Shown: piece by piece, positions 10,901-17,655 of the stretch
How positions within the stretch are numbered: the first letter of the stretch is position 1
Layout: each line of letters begins with the position of its first letter
Assembly (NCBI GenBank): GCA_945861785.1
Contig: CAMAWD010000014.1
Location: forward strand, 35,434 to 99,433
Reading direction: 5' to 3'
DNA length: 64,000 bases
Source of the DNA: Rhodoferax sp. OV413
Lineage (GTDB): Bacteria; Pseudomonadota; Gammaproteobacteria; Burkholderiales; Burkholderiaceae_C
The notes under the pieces: generated by a model
Told to the model about the DNA's origin: nothing
Databases searched by the model: none
Seen by the model: the letters and a program-made list of their open reading frames with translations, nothing else
Position numbers and translations under genes: made by a program

Positions 10901-12348
10901 CGCTGAGCGCGGCCAACGTGACCAAGACCTATGACGGTGGTGTTTCGGCCGCTGGTGTGGCCACCGTGGTCGGCGGCACCGCGACCGGCGGCACGTTGTT
11001 CGCCGGTGACACCCTTGGTACTTCCGGACTGGCATTTGCCAACAAGAACGTGGGCACCGGCAACAAGACGGTCATTGTGTCGGCAGGGGCAGTGATCGAC
11101 GGCAACAGTGGTGCGAACTACAACCTCACGGTGGTGAACAACACCACCAGCACGATCAACCCGTTTGTGGTGAACCTCACGGGCAGCCGTGACTACAACG
11201 GATTGGCGACAGTCGGGGCGGGCGCGCTGGTCACCGGCACTCTGGCAGGCTCGGAGACGCTCACCCTGTCAGGAGTGGGCTCCATATCCGGCAAGAACGT
11301 GGGAAATGCCTACCCGGTAGCACTGGGTACGCTGGCGCTGGCGGACGGGAGCAACGGAGGTCTCGCCAGCAACTACACCTTGGTGGGCGGTACACGCACG
11401 GTGGACATCACCCGGTTGGCCAGTGTGACCTGGACCGGCAGCGTCGACAACCTCTGGTCGACGCCTGGAAACTGGGTTGGCGGGGCCGTGCCCGATGGAG
11501 CCAACGTTGCTGCGGTGGTCATCAACACCAGCAGCGGCGACATCACTCACGATGTGACGGGTGTCAACATCAACAGCCTGAACAGTACGCGCCGTGTGGT
11601 CCAGAGTACCGGCAGTTTCGGGACGGCCACCTTGCCGGCGCAACTCGTGGTGACCACGACAGGGGGCGTTGCACTGGACAACCCGGGCAACCGGATCGCC
11701 ACGCTGAGTGTCAGCAACAGTGGCAGCGGTGATGTCTCCGTGCAAAACACGGGCGTGCTCAATGTGGCGGGCTTGACCAACACCGCTGGCGGCATCACGC
11801 TGGTCAACACCGGGGCCATCACCACCACCGGTGCTGTCAGTGCGGCTGTCGGCAATATCAGCATCACCGCCAACAGCCCATTGACCGTCGGAAGTTCAGG
11901 TGTGACCGCCGATGTGGGTAGTGTCAGCCTCAGCGCCAACAACAGCGATGGCAACATGACGCTCGATGGCCCGATCACTGCGGGCACGGCAGTGTTGCTG
12001 GATGCCGGTGCGACGCTGACCCAGAACAGCGCGGTTGTCGGCCCCACTGGCGTGACCGCCAATGCCGGGGTTGGCCCGATGGTGTTCGGCCCCTCGGCCA
12101 CCACCAGCGGCGCGCCCATCAACTACATGGTGAACAACGTGGCGGTGCCGGCGCCGCCGAAGGATCTGTTCACGCAGACACAGGCGCAGGCGGAGGCGGT
12201 CGACACTCTCGTGACCTTCCTGGACCTGTTCGAGGCTGCGGTGGAGGAGCAGGTTGCTGAGGAGTCCTTGGGAACCAACTCCGATGACACGAAGAAGAAG
12301 AAAAAGGCCGAAGACACGATCGTGACCGAAGGGGAAGTATGCCGATGA
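1909..12348 (+). CDS. Giant filamentous-haemagglutinin-like exoprotein (TpsA), two-partner secretion
   Basis: A secreted beta-helical adhesin of about 3,479 residues. ATG 1909 is chosen over GTG 1864 because AGGAG lies just before it and it gives a signal peptide with a hydrophobic Ala/Val core ending near QAQ. Residues ~35-290 form the TPS/haemagglutination-activity domain recognised by the TpsB partner. A very long Gly/Ser/Thr/Asn-rich beta-helix of imperfect repeats follows, including a hierarchical block at ~1860-2480. Residues ~2735-3165 hold about five YDG/MBG-type modules, each with a K(I/T)YDG-like start. Residue ~3173 begins a WTG...NLWST...NWVGG motif seen in autotransporter-type proteins. 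The tail is acidic, then has five lysines, and ends in Glu-Val-Cys-Arg. The TGA overlaps the next ATG by 4 bases. Ligand unknown; adhesion or biofilm is a family inference. Confidence 0.93.
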   Translation: MPDRACFATRTRFHHRQFRPAVLALAVASAFAVQPVKLQAQTLPTGGVAVHGQAAISNPSPNQLRVVTQNGAGTNRSAINWQSFSIAPGASTNFVQPSANSLSINRVVTNTPSSIFGTLSSNGRLVLVNQSGIAVGAGAVIDTAGFTASALRMSDADALAGRLRFGDANAGMGGAAGITVGGRITARDGDVVLVAPNIDIGASALVQAPNGSTILAAGQQVEITGRGLEGITLLVQAPSNQVRNLGRLEGSAVGIFAGTLRHSGEIQATTASLEGGRVVLKASGDAYVEGTGKVLATGSKGGRIDVLGQRVAVMDQAVVDASGAQGGGTARIGGDYQGKNPDLPNAAMAYIGPEAQILASSTVLGDGGKVIVWADDVARAYGRIAADGGPAGGAGGLVETSGKHYLDVGGSRVTASSTDGRPGTWLLDPGDINVLRGSDGANVALTGASPFQPVSSSSFANVTDGTLSAALDAQTNVVLTTTNVGADGGAQGNIIFNAALNGDIIIERTVSTSLATLDIQAANNIIFSGGATTFRQFASGGQGLAVSLSAGGSSVVDAGGQLILDSTNGNTVELVVKGGKTLTNNGTLALNGASSVRLPNESGYATLQNASGGTVNINSTANWSFLSDSGVQGGIVNNNGVVNVLLPSAASTSWEAEYNQGALGVLNIGTGRLLSMQNAGTLQGQVSIASGAELRLSETHGGARTIAANFGSSGQLTVVSGVTATFANPTGVLGQFLLDGSAILQSGTLATDVYSQSSSASLTGAGNLSVTSAFNDGGGVFNPTGALDITQGSGTLNFGRSLSLASFELRANAALTLSGNISTSGPLLLSSLTGSLAVAGSLAGNVLTLNAGTSLDINANITAHDLNMTAGGAITQNAGTLTSTGFAIINATAGPINATNARPITLNSVGNDFQVVSTNGSNVSLTDANAVQLASSAVFGNYSVASQGDITQQGGSDLQIVGPTTFASAAGNISITSGANGGNNFSSITVTGGNIAVSDKNALVVTAFTRNVPNANLSFFAGGALTLPAGNINVGSGALQLGSGGVFTTPGDLTANFFLELSGSAALTLAHNLSTTGALFLQGSSIAQTAGAVVVGGATSLNVPGGTVSLARSGNDFSSIAGSTGALTVVDINSLAVNPSGINSNNGNVTLSATGSGAITLSGPINAGTGQINISSGADILGGGALSGSNIAIQTQAGLDLSTNITATGTLLLATNAGSGITQSGGSIVVGGLTTATAGSLPITLTQPGNDFSSFAATGTAISVRDTNALNLGAINGATSLNVLTNGNLTQSAPLVVSGAASFNAGKGGISLPNFANDFGSAQLAGGDIFVVVNNGLLVNGLTRNVPDANLHLQARFGSLTFSGVGAIDTGAGTLSLDSGGTLTTPGALSGSGMYLRGAFGLTLTDNISTPGSLELNADNFINQTGGVITVGGPTFGGGLPGSTAITMNNAANDFASVGLTGSTIQLRDSNAIVLGAMQAGTSLNVVAGGNVTQSAPLVISGTTSITSAGNVTLTTPGNNLNSLSINANAINVVEGAGNSLTVTSLGSGVNQPVSLAAGHTLTLPGTPINTGTANLSLFSAIGPLTVPAALSGNTISLGAVTGLTVNAPVNAAGNFNASVSNAASVTTINADVLAGGTMTLNLAGGLELPAVNLPARLGAGTGQTINAKYVALTVTGSGTSEIFNLAGPQTITTSGMNGAGEGLVVGNTGTGTDTAGIYNAAGLQTITVNNADVVRVAATSGEAFIHSDGGQTLVLQGASSANTLLVGIGGATHTAEIRGNNQSIVAGQLGQAGAITVVGGSTNDFDSGFANDSGTQTIKTSGQLALFGGSAPGGAGVDCLAAGGGAHVGSCGFIAQQGAGLQTLSASSMQLLGGGSGSSNLAVIASQNASQQLIEITGGGSLALLGGSGSGSGNKALIASTGPLQTVNFLSGGILAVVGGTVGSQHSAGVFSNGAASTQTFSGATGIQLSGGASGGGLGAGNFASLRAAGSQSITVGNGGISMVGGGGSLTGNYANIEQIGGAGTSQSITINGTGSITLQGGSSAGTGVAGGSGASIRSGGDSQTILFTGTGIGRAIDITGGTVGADAYAEIYAGAGSQSIVGAGLITLTGGASGGGASFGGDDTLGNLATIAADINHQTITASGLVLQGGAGGLNNFALVYGGGNQAITVGASGLQLLGGGGGALDAKNAALVLKGNDVPATSQTITVGGGGAIVLQGGNASASNVGLDANLRNFSNGAFAAIRSEGVAQLIEFAAPGGSIQLTGGTLGSDNHAMIVAQSGTQTIRGSSAANAPGLALSGGASGGVGGAANEGNRALVLSLAGNQSVTASSISLAGGAAGNENRAHIRQGDASNGLSSTQAMTIVGGGSVAMQGGGGNTNFARIQSFGTTQSLTYSAGGSLNLTGGTGASLDFASINAVNGNQNILGSPNIAVTGGASGGADLNGNFASITANSATATQTIVSSAMTLNAGAGGTNNFAVLLAPVQNITVHGNLAMTGGGSATSLDGTTGGGTRIGENGGATGSAVTLVVDNNITLTGGSVGGAAIGNSIQGGTTTSINITAGGNVTLNPGTAATAGVRLGSPVANTAAGDIVVVAGGAITLNGTVAGETSVRSLGKVKLEGNTLAIGNAVTGSEVDLHGLAGVSLSGVAAVSATATSGNSLDVVVDGGAFSNTAGAGALNAAAGGRWLVYSVNPVNDTRGGLVPAFKQYGAVSGSTVLGTGNGFLYSVVPSATASLVGPITKAYDGSLVATLTGANYSVTGIDGDVVVLNSPSTGIFDTKDFGTAKTVTSGASSVVSASNGAATVFGYNPLVAPATGAVGSIGAASLVLTTSAVTKIYDGTTSALGSATISSGALVGSDSLGGGSFAFVDPNAGANKAVTVNGVTVNDGNGGANYSVSYVNNATSTISPFAVNLTGSRSYDGTTAVNAAVLTVGALVGTQTLNLSGAGTMATKHVGTGKALGLGTLALADGSGLASNYTFTGGTQAVNITQAPLTLSAANVTKTYDGGVSAAGVATVVGGTATGGTLFAGDTLGTSGLAFANKNVGTGNKTVIVSAGAVIDGNSGANYNLTVVNNTTSTINPFVVNLTGSRDYNGLATVGAGALVTGTLAGSETLTLSGVGSISGKNVGNAYPVALGTLALADGSNGGLASNYTLVGGTRTVDITRLASVTWTGSVDNLWSTPGNWVGGAVPDGANVAAVVINTSSGDITHDVTGVNINSLNSTRRVVQSTGSFGTATLPAQLVVTTTGGVALDNPGNRIATLSVSNSGSGDVSVQNTGVLNVAGLTNTAGGITLVNTGAITTTGAVSAAVGNISITANSPLTVGSSGVTADVGSVSLSANNSDGNMTLDGPITAGTAVLLDAGATLTQNSAVVGPTGVTANAGVGPMVFGPSATTSGAPINYMVNNVAVPAPPKDLFTQTQAQAEAVDTLVTFLDLFEAAVEEQVAEESLGTNSDDTKKKKKAEDTIVTEGEVCR

Positions 12349-13712
12349 ACCAACCAGGCCGATGGATGGCAGGTGCCGCGCAAGCGGTGTGTGCGGCGTT
12401 CTTGTGCGCGCCTTTTCTGTCCCATGCCCAGGCGGTGGGCGAAGTGGAATTTGCCCGTGGTGTGGGGTATGCGCAGACGCCGGGGCAAGGCGCGCGCATC
12501 CTTGGCAAGGGCATGGAGCTCAGGGAGGGCGACACGCTGAGCACCTCGCAGGGCTCGTCGGCAATCATCCGCATGCAGGACGGCACGCGCATGACGCTGC
12601 GCCCGGGCACGGACATGGTGGTGCAGCGTTTCCAGTACAAGGAGGGGGCCACCAACAACAGCATGGTGATGCAGCTCTTCAGTGGGGGCCTGCGGGCGAT
12701 CACGGGGCTGATAGCGAAGAACGCACCGGAGGCAGCCAAGCTGCAGACCAAGACGGCCACCATCGGCATCCGTGGCACGGACTTCGATGCGCGGCTGTGC
12801 CAGAAGGACTGCGCGGGGGAGTCGGCCCGGGTGCAGGAAACACCGAAGGCCAACGCGGTGCAGGCCAGCGCCAAGCTGGTGTCCACGCAAGGCGAGGTCA
12901 ACGCGGTGGATGGCGCGGGCACACGCCGGCGGCTGGTCGATGGCGGCGCCATCTACCCCGGCGAGACGGTGGAGACGGGTGCGAGCGCACGCGGCGTGCT
13001 GGCGTTTCGCGATGACAGCCGCCTGACCCTGGGGGCCACCACACGCTTCAAGATCGACACCTTTGTGTACGACGACAAGAACCCGGGCGAGGGCAAGTTC
13101 CTGGTGTCCCTGCTGCGCGGCTCGGCGCGTGCCCTCACCGGGCTGATAGCGCGGGCCAACAACCGCAACGTGGGTTTTGCCACGGCCACGGCCACCATCG
13201 GCATCCGGGGCACGGGGCTGGACATGAGTTGTGATGAGGCGTGCAGCTTCTACACCTGGCTGGGCACGATCGAGGTCACGCCGAGCAACCCGGGCCAAGG
13301 CGGGGGCCTGAGCGCGCTGCAGGTGCTCAGCGCAGGGCAGGGGCTGTTTGTGAGCGCCACAGGCATCCGGGCTTTGACCGCGCCGCTGCCGGTGCTGGAG
13401 AACCTGCCACGGCCCGACACGGTGCCGGTGGACACGAAACAACTGTTCTCGAGTGCGGCCATGAGCGACGAGCAAGAGGGGCTGTACGTGTTCGTGCGTG
13501 ACGGCCACATCGAGGTGACCACGGCCAGCGAGACGCTGCACCTGGGCAAGGGGGAGACGGGGTTTGCCGGGGAGACCGGGCGCACGGTGCGCCCGCTGGT
13601 GACGCCGCTGTTCCTGGAGTTTGACCGCACGGTGCGCCCGGACAGCACCAACCCGATGTTGCAGACGGTATTGAACGAGACGGTCAGCCGGCCGGCCAAC
13701 CAGTGCCGATAA
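12345..13712 (+). CDS. Secreted protein with two FecR domains, between tpsA and tpsB
   Basis: About 455 residues. ATG 12345 is preferred over 12339: it gives an ATGA overlap with the tpsA stop and a proper distance to a GGGGAAG Shine-Dalgarno. A signal peptide ends near SHAQA. Two FecR-type beta domains are visible. The first spans ~35-145 (GDTLST... then TATIGIRGTDFD) and the second ~190-290 (GETVETG... then TATIGIRGTGLD), each ending in a conserved IGIRGT motif followed by cysteine. The C terminus is Asn-Gln-Cys-Arg, like the Cys-Arg end of the upstream exoprotein. FecR domains are best known from iron signalling sensors, but here there is no transmembrane helix or sigma factor partner, so a periplasmic or surface role with the TPS pair is more likely. 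Exact function unknown. Confidence 0.88.
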   Translation: MNQPGRWMAGAAQAVCAAFLCAPFLSHAQAVGEVEFARGVGYAQTPGQGARILGKGMELREGDTLSTSQGSSAIIRMQDGTRMTLRPGTDMVVQRFQYKEGATNNSMVMQLFSGGLRAITGLIAKNAPEAAKLQTKTATIGIRGTDFDARLCQKDCAGESARVQETPKANAVQASAKLVSTQGEVNAVDGAGTRRRLVDGGAIYPGETVETGASARGVLAFRDDSRLTLGATTRFKIDTFVYDDKNPGEGKFLVSLLRGSARALTGLIARANNRNVGFATATATIGIRGTGLDMSCDEACSFYTWLGTIEVTPSNPGQGGGLSALQVLSAGQGLFVSATGIRALTAPLPVLENLPRPDTVPVDTKQLFSSAAMSDEQEGLYVFVRDGHIEVTTASETLHLGKGETGFAGETGRTVRPLVTPLFLEFDRTVRPDSTNPMLQTVLNETVSRPANQCR

Positions 13713-13723
13713 AAACCGAACCC

Positions 13724-15442
13724 ATGATGAAAAACCCCGCGCCTCCAACTCCGTTCGCCCTGAGCCTTTCGGCTCAGCGCAGGACAGGCCTGTCGAAGGG
13801 CCCACGATCCGTCGTGCGTCTGGCATGGCCAGGGCCGACTCTGCTGGCCCTGGCGCTGGCCGCCTTGCACGGGCAGGCAGCAGCGCAGACAGCACCTGCG
13901 GCCGCTCCCGCCGCTGCAGCCGAGTTGCCAGCCATGAGCGCCCCGGCCAAACCGGTGTTTGCGATCCGCGGCTTCGACATCACCGGGGACAACCCGCTAC
14001 AGGCCAGCGAGACCATGCGGGTGTTGGCGCCTTTCCTGCGCACGGACGCGAACATGGAGACGCTGCAAAAGGCCACCACTGCGCTGGAGGCGACGCTCAA
14101 GGAGCGGGGCTACGCGCTGCACCGGGTGGTGCTGCCCCCGCAGTCGGTGGGCGAGACGGTGAACCTGCAGATCGTGAAGTTCGTGGTGGGAAAAATCACG
14201 GTAGAGGGGCTCAAGAACTACGACGCGGCCAACATCCGGGCCAGCCTGCCCGAGCTCAAGGAAGGGGCGGCGCCCAACTTCAGGGTGCTGGCGGTGCAAA
14301 CCGCGATTGCCAACGAGAGCGCGGGCAAGAACGTGCAGATCGCGCTCAAGGAGGCCGAAGAGGCCGACCACATCGATGCACGCATCGTGGTCACCGAATC
14401 CAAGCCATGGAGTTTTGCGGTGAGCCTGGCCAACACGGGTTCGCGCGCAACCGGGCGCGACCGGCTGACCTTCTCGGGCTCCCACGCCAATGTGTTCGAC
14501 CTGGACCACCAGTTCACGGGGGCGTACACGACGTCGATCGAGCGCCCCGCAGACGTGCGCCAGTTTGGCGCGAACTACCGCGCGCCCCTGTACCGGCTGG
14601 GCGGGGTGCTGGGGGCGAGTTTCACGCACTCCACGGTGGTGGGGGACTTTGGCACGCAAAAGAGCACGGGCGCGGGGCAGACGATGGGGCTGAACTACAG
14701 CCACTACCTGCCACCGAATGGCGGGTACCGCAGTTACGTGACGCTGGGGCTGGACGACAAGCGCTTCGACGTCACCGAGATCGCGGGCATCCCGGTGCCG
14801 GGTCAGCAGGTACGGCGCAGCCGCCCGCTGAGCCTGGGTTACACGGCCAAGGTGGAGAGTGACAGCGCGCTGTGGGGGTACAACACCGAGCTGGTGGCCA
14901 ACCTGGTGAGCGGCGCGGGCAACAACCTGACGGCGTACAGGAGCGAAGACGTGCGCATCGGCACGGCGGCGTTCAAGGCGCTGCGGGCCAACGCGAACTA
15001 CACGGCCAGTGTGGGCAGCGGCTGGTTGTGGGCGCTGCGCGGGCAAGTGCAAACCAGCGCCGACGCGCTGATCTCGGGCGAGCAGTTCGGGCTGGGCGGG
15101 GCCAGCAGCGTGCGGGGCACTAGCGAGCGGCCGATCTCTGGGGACAAGGGGCTGCTGGCCTCGCTGGAGCTGACAACGCCCGACGTGGCGCCGGGCCTGC
15201 GCTTGCTGGGCTTTGTGGATGCGGGCTGGTTGCGCAACAACAACCCCAACGCGACCAACAAGCCCGCCAGCGACCAGCTCGCCAGCGTGGGGCTGGGGCT
15301 GCGTTACAGCGCAGGTGCACTGGGCGCCTCGGTCGAGTGGGGCCGCGTGGTGACGGGCAGCTCCATCCCCCTGACCATCAACGCCGCCGCGCCAAGGGCT
15401 GGTGACGTCAAGTTCCACCTCAACCTCACCGCGCGGTTTTGA
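13724..15442 (+). CDS. TpsB outer-membrane transporter (ShlB/FhaC/HecB family)
   Basis: Omp85-superfamily pore that secretes the upstream TpsA. About 572 residues from ATG 13724; GTG 13703 and GTG 13814 are alternatives. The hydrophobic signal core ends at ...GQAAAQ. A proline-rich linker follows, then POTRA domains (first ~79-150, second from ~157 beginning GKITVEGLKNYD). A 16-strand barrel region runs to a terminal phenylalanine, the usual barrel assembly signal. The lid-loop VRG motif is present as SSVRGTSER rather than the common VRGF/Y. The N-terminal 25 residues before the signal core are translated from a palindromic dispersed repeat (13751-13804), so the real start may lie downstream. 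It is third in the operon after the exoprotein and double-FecR genes. Confidence 0.92.
   Translation: MMKNPAPPTPFALSLSAQRRTGLSKGPRSVVRLAWPGPTLLALALAALHGQAAAQTAPAAAPAAAAELPAMSAPAKPVFAIRGFDITGDNPLQASETMRVLAPFLRTDANMETLQKATTALEATLKERGYALHRVVLPPQSVGETVNLQIVKFVVGKITVEGLKNYDAANIRASLPELKEGAAPNFRVLAVQTAIANESAGKNVQIALKEAEEADHIDARIVVTESKPWSFAVSLANTGSRATGRDRLTFSGSHANVFDLDHQFTGAYTTSIERPADVRQFGANYRAPLYRLGGVLGASFTHSTVVGDFGTQKSTGAGQTMGLNYSHYLPPNGGYRSYVTLGLDDKRFDVTEIAGIPVPGQQVRRSRPLSLGYTAKVESDSALWGYNTELVANLVSGAGNNLTAYRSEDVRIGTAAFKALRANANYTASVGSGWLWALRGQVQTSADALISGEQFGLGGASSVRGTSERPISGDKGLLASLELTTPDVAPGLRLLGFVDAGWLRNNNPNATNKPASDQLASVGLGLRYSAGALGASVEWGRVVTGSSIPLTINAAAPRAGDVKFHLNLTARF
13751..13804 (+). repeat. 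REP-like palindromic repeat inside the 5' end of tpsB
   Basis: The stretch beginning CCGTTCGCCCTGAGCC contains the inverted pair TGAGCC/GGCTCA and the palindrome GACAGGCCTGTC, then TCGAAGGGCCC. This matches the intergenic element often seen in proteobacterial genomes whose translation reads FALSLSKG; here it is translated in frame as PFALSLSAQRRTGLSKG. Only one copy is visible in this window. Confidence 0.55.
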
Positions 15443-15487
15443 GGGGGTGGCATACCGGCTGATCGGGGACCGGTTGGCCTCGGCCCA

Positions 15488-16444
15488 TCAGTCACGTGGC
15501 CGGAAACTGATCTCCAGAACGGGCGGCACCCGGCCGTCTGTATCGCGTGGCAAGGCTACCGATTTGTCGATGGCCTTGAGCACTGCGTCGTCCCAGGACT
15601 TGATGCCGCTGCTCTTGACGAGTTTGCGGCTGACGATGGTGCCGTCGGGGTCGGTGCGTACTTCGACCAGCGCCTCCGGGTTGGTCGCCAGGGTCTCTGT
15701 GTAGACGATGTTCGGGCGAATTCTGGCGATCACGCGGCCACCGTAACTGGCGGAGGGGCCGGCAGACTGCAACGCGGTGCCTGTGGACGCCTCCGTGCCG
15801 GTGCTGCCTGCAAGTGCCGCGCTGCGTTGCAGGTTGCGCAGGATGATGGCCTTGCGCTCTATTTCGACCTTGCGTTCCAATTCGAGTTTCTTGCTGGCCT
15901 CCTGCTCGGCATTCAACTCGTCCTTGCGTTTCGCCTCCAATATGGCCTTCTGCTTGTCGGCCGCCAGGCGTTTGTCCAGTTCACGCTGCTCTTCCAGTTC
16001 ACGCTGCTTGTCGAGCGCCTGTTGCTTTTCCTGTTTTTCCTGTTTTTCCTGCTGTTTCTGCTGCAGCTTGCGCAGCTTGTCACGATTGTCCTGCTCCAGC
16101 TTGTCGGCCAGCAACTGCTTCTCTTTTTGAATACGTTTGCGCTCCCGCTCCAGCACGATTGCGGGATCGGGCAGCGCAGGGGTGGCTCGCACGCGGGGCG
16201 ACGGGGTGGGCTTCGCCACGGGCGCTGGCACAGGGGGCCGGGGTGGCGGCGGTGCGGCGTTTTGTGGCACTGCGGCCCACAACTCGGCTTCGACGCTGAT
16301 GACGGTTGGCGACTGCTTCCAGTGCAGTACCCATGTCAGCGCGGCGACCAGGCAGGCATGGGCGAGTATGGCCAGGCCCACGGCGCGCAGCAGCCCGGGT
16401 GTCGGCGGGGGGGTAAATTCGAACCGGTCCGCGCTGGCGTTCAT
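15488..16444 (-). CDS. tolA: Cell-envelope protein TolA
   Basis: TolA spans the periplasm and couples the TolQR proton motor to outer-membrane Pal/TolB for envelope constriction at division. The protein has about 318 residues from ATG 16444, in frame within a longer open stretch. One transmembrane helix lies near residues 20-40, followed by a Pro/Ala segment. A long coiled coil of Lys/Gln/Glu repeats (EKQEKQEKQQ and similar) runs across ~100-225. The C-terminal TonB/TolA-like domain has a GGRVIARIRPN start and ends in SFRPRD. It follows tolR by 13 bases in the tolQ-tolR-tolA order. No tolB or pal follows: the next gene is the convergent tpsB. Confidence 0.92.
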   Translation of the reverse strand: MNASADRFEFTPPPTPGLLRAVGLAILAHACLVAALTWVLHWKQSPTVISVEAELWAAVPQNAAPPPPRPPVPAPVAKPTPSPRVRATPALPDPAIVLERERKRIQKEKQLLADKLEQDNRDKLRKLQQKQQEKQEKQEKQQALDKQRELEEQRELDKRLAADKQKAILEAKRKDELNAEQEASKKLELERKVEIERKAIILRNLQRSAALAGSTGTEASTGTALQSAGPSASYGGRVIARIRPNIVYTETLATNPEALVEVRTDPDGTIVSRKLVKSSGIKSWDDAVLKAIDKSVALPRDTDGRVPPVLEISFRPRD

Positions 16445-16457
16445 TCTGGCGCTGCCG

Positions 16458-16877
<420 letters not shown>

Positions 16878-16889
16878 GGCGGCGAGCCC

Positions 16890-17582
16890 CTAACGCCCCG
16901 AGGCCGACGGGGCCCCGAGGTTGCGCTGCAGGATGTTGGAGAACTCCTCGATGAAGGTCTCCAGCCGGATGGAAATGCGGTCGATGTCGCGTGCGAAGCG
17001 GTTGTAGGCCACCACTGCGGGTATCGCCGCAAACAGGCCGATCGCGGTGGCGACCAAGGCCTCGGCAATGCCGGGCGCCACGGTGGCCAGTGTGACCTGT
17101 TGCAGGTTGGCCAAACCCGTGAACGCGTGCATGATGCCCCAGATGGTGCCGAACAGACCGACATAGGGCGACACCGAACCCACCGACGCCAGGAAGGACA
17201 GGTTGGATTCGACCTCGTCCATCTCGCGCTGGAAACTGGCGCGCATCGCACGGCGCGCGCCGTCCATCAGCGTGGCAGCGTCGGTGATGCGGCGCTCGCG
17301 CAGCTTCTGGTACTCGCGCATGCCGCTGGCAAAGATGCGTTCCATCGCGCCCGATTCGCGGGCGTTCTTGGCGGCAGCGGCAAACAGGTCGTTCAGGCTG
17401 GTTCCCGACCAGAACTCGCGCTCGAAGGTTTCGTTGAGCCCCTTGATGCGCCGGATCGCGAACAGCTTGCGGAAAATCGCCGCCCAGCTCGACACCGACA
17501 CCAGCACCAGCAGCAGCATGACCGCCTGCACAACGATGCTGGCATTGAGCACCAGATGCAGGATGGACAGGTCTTGGTTCAT
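16890..17582 (-). CDS. tolQ: Tol-Pal system proton channel TolQ
   Basis: MotA/TolQ/ExbB-family proton channel of about 230 residues. The start at 17582 (MNQDLSILHLVLNAS) was chosen because it begins the family's N terminus; the longer open frame upstream has no homology-like content. Three hydrophobic helices are seen: ~12-35, ~130-160 (PYVGLFGTIWGIMHAF with the conserved GTxxG) and ~170-195 (the IAEALVATAIGLFAAIPAV stretch). It is the first gene of tolQRA; a ybgC thioesterase often precedes it in other genomes, but here an aminotransferase gene does. Confidence 0.95.
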   Translation of the reverse strand: MNQDLSILHLVLNASIVVQAVMLLLVLVSVSSWAAIFRKLFAIRRIKGLNETFEREFWSGTSLNDLFAAAAKNARESGAMERIFASGMREYQKLRERRITDAATLMDGARRAMRASFQREMDEVESNLSFLASVGSVSPYVGLFGTIWGIMHAFTGLANLQQVTLATVAPGIAEALVATAIGLFAAIPAVVAYNRFARDIDRISIRLETFIEEFSNILQRNLGAPSASGR

Positions 17583-17655
17583 GGCAGGGCTTTCATGATG
17601 TTGCTTTGAATTCTCGCAGGCTTTGAGCCGGGGCTCGCAGAGCAAAACGCCGTGT

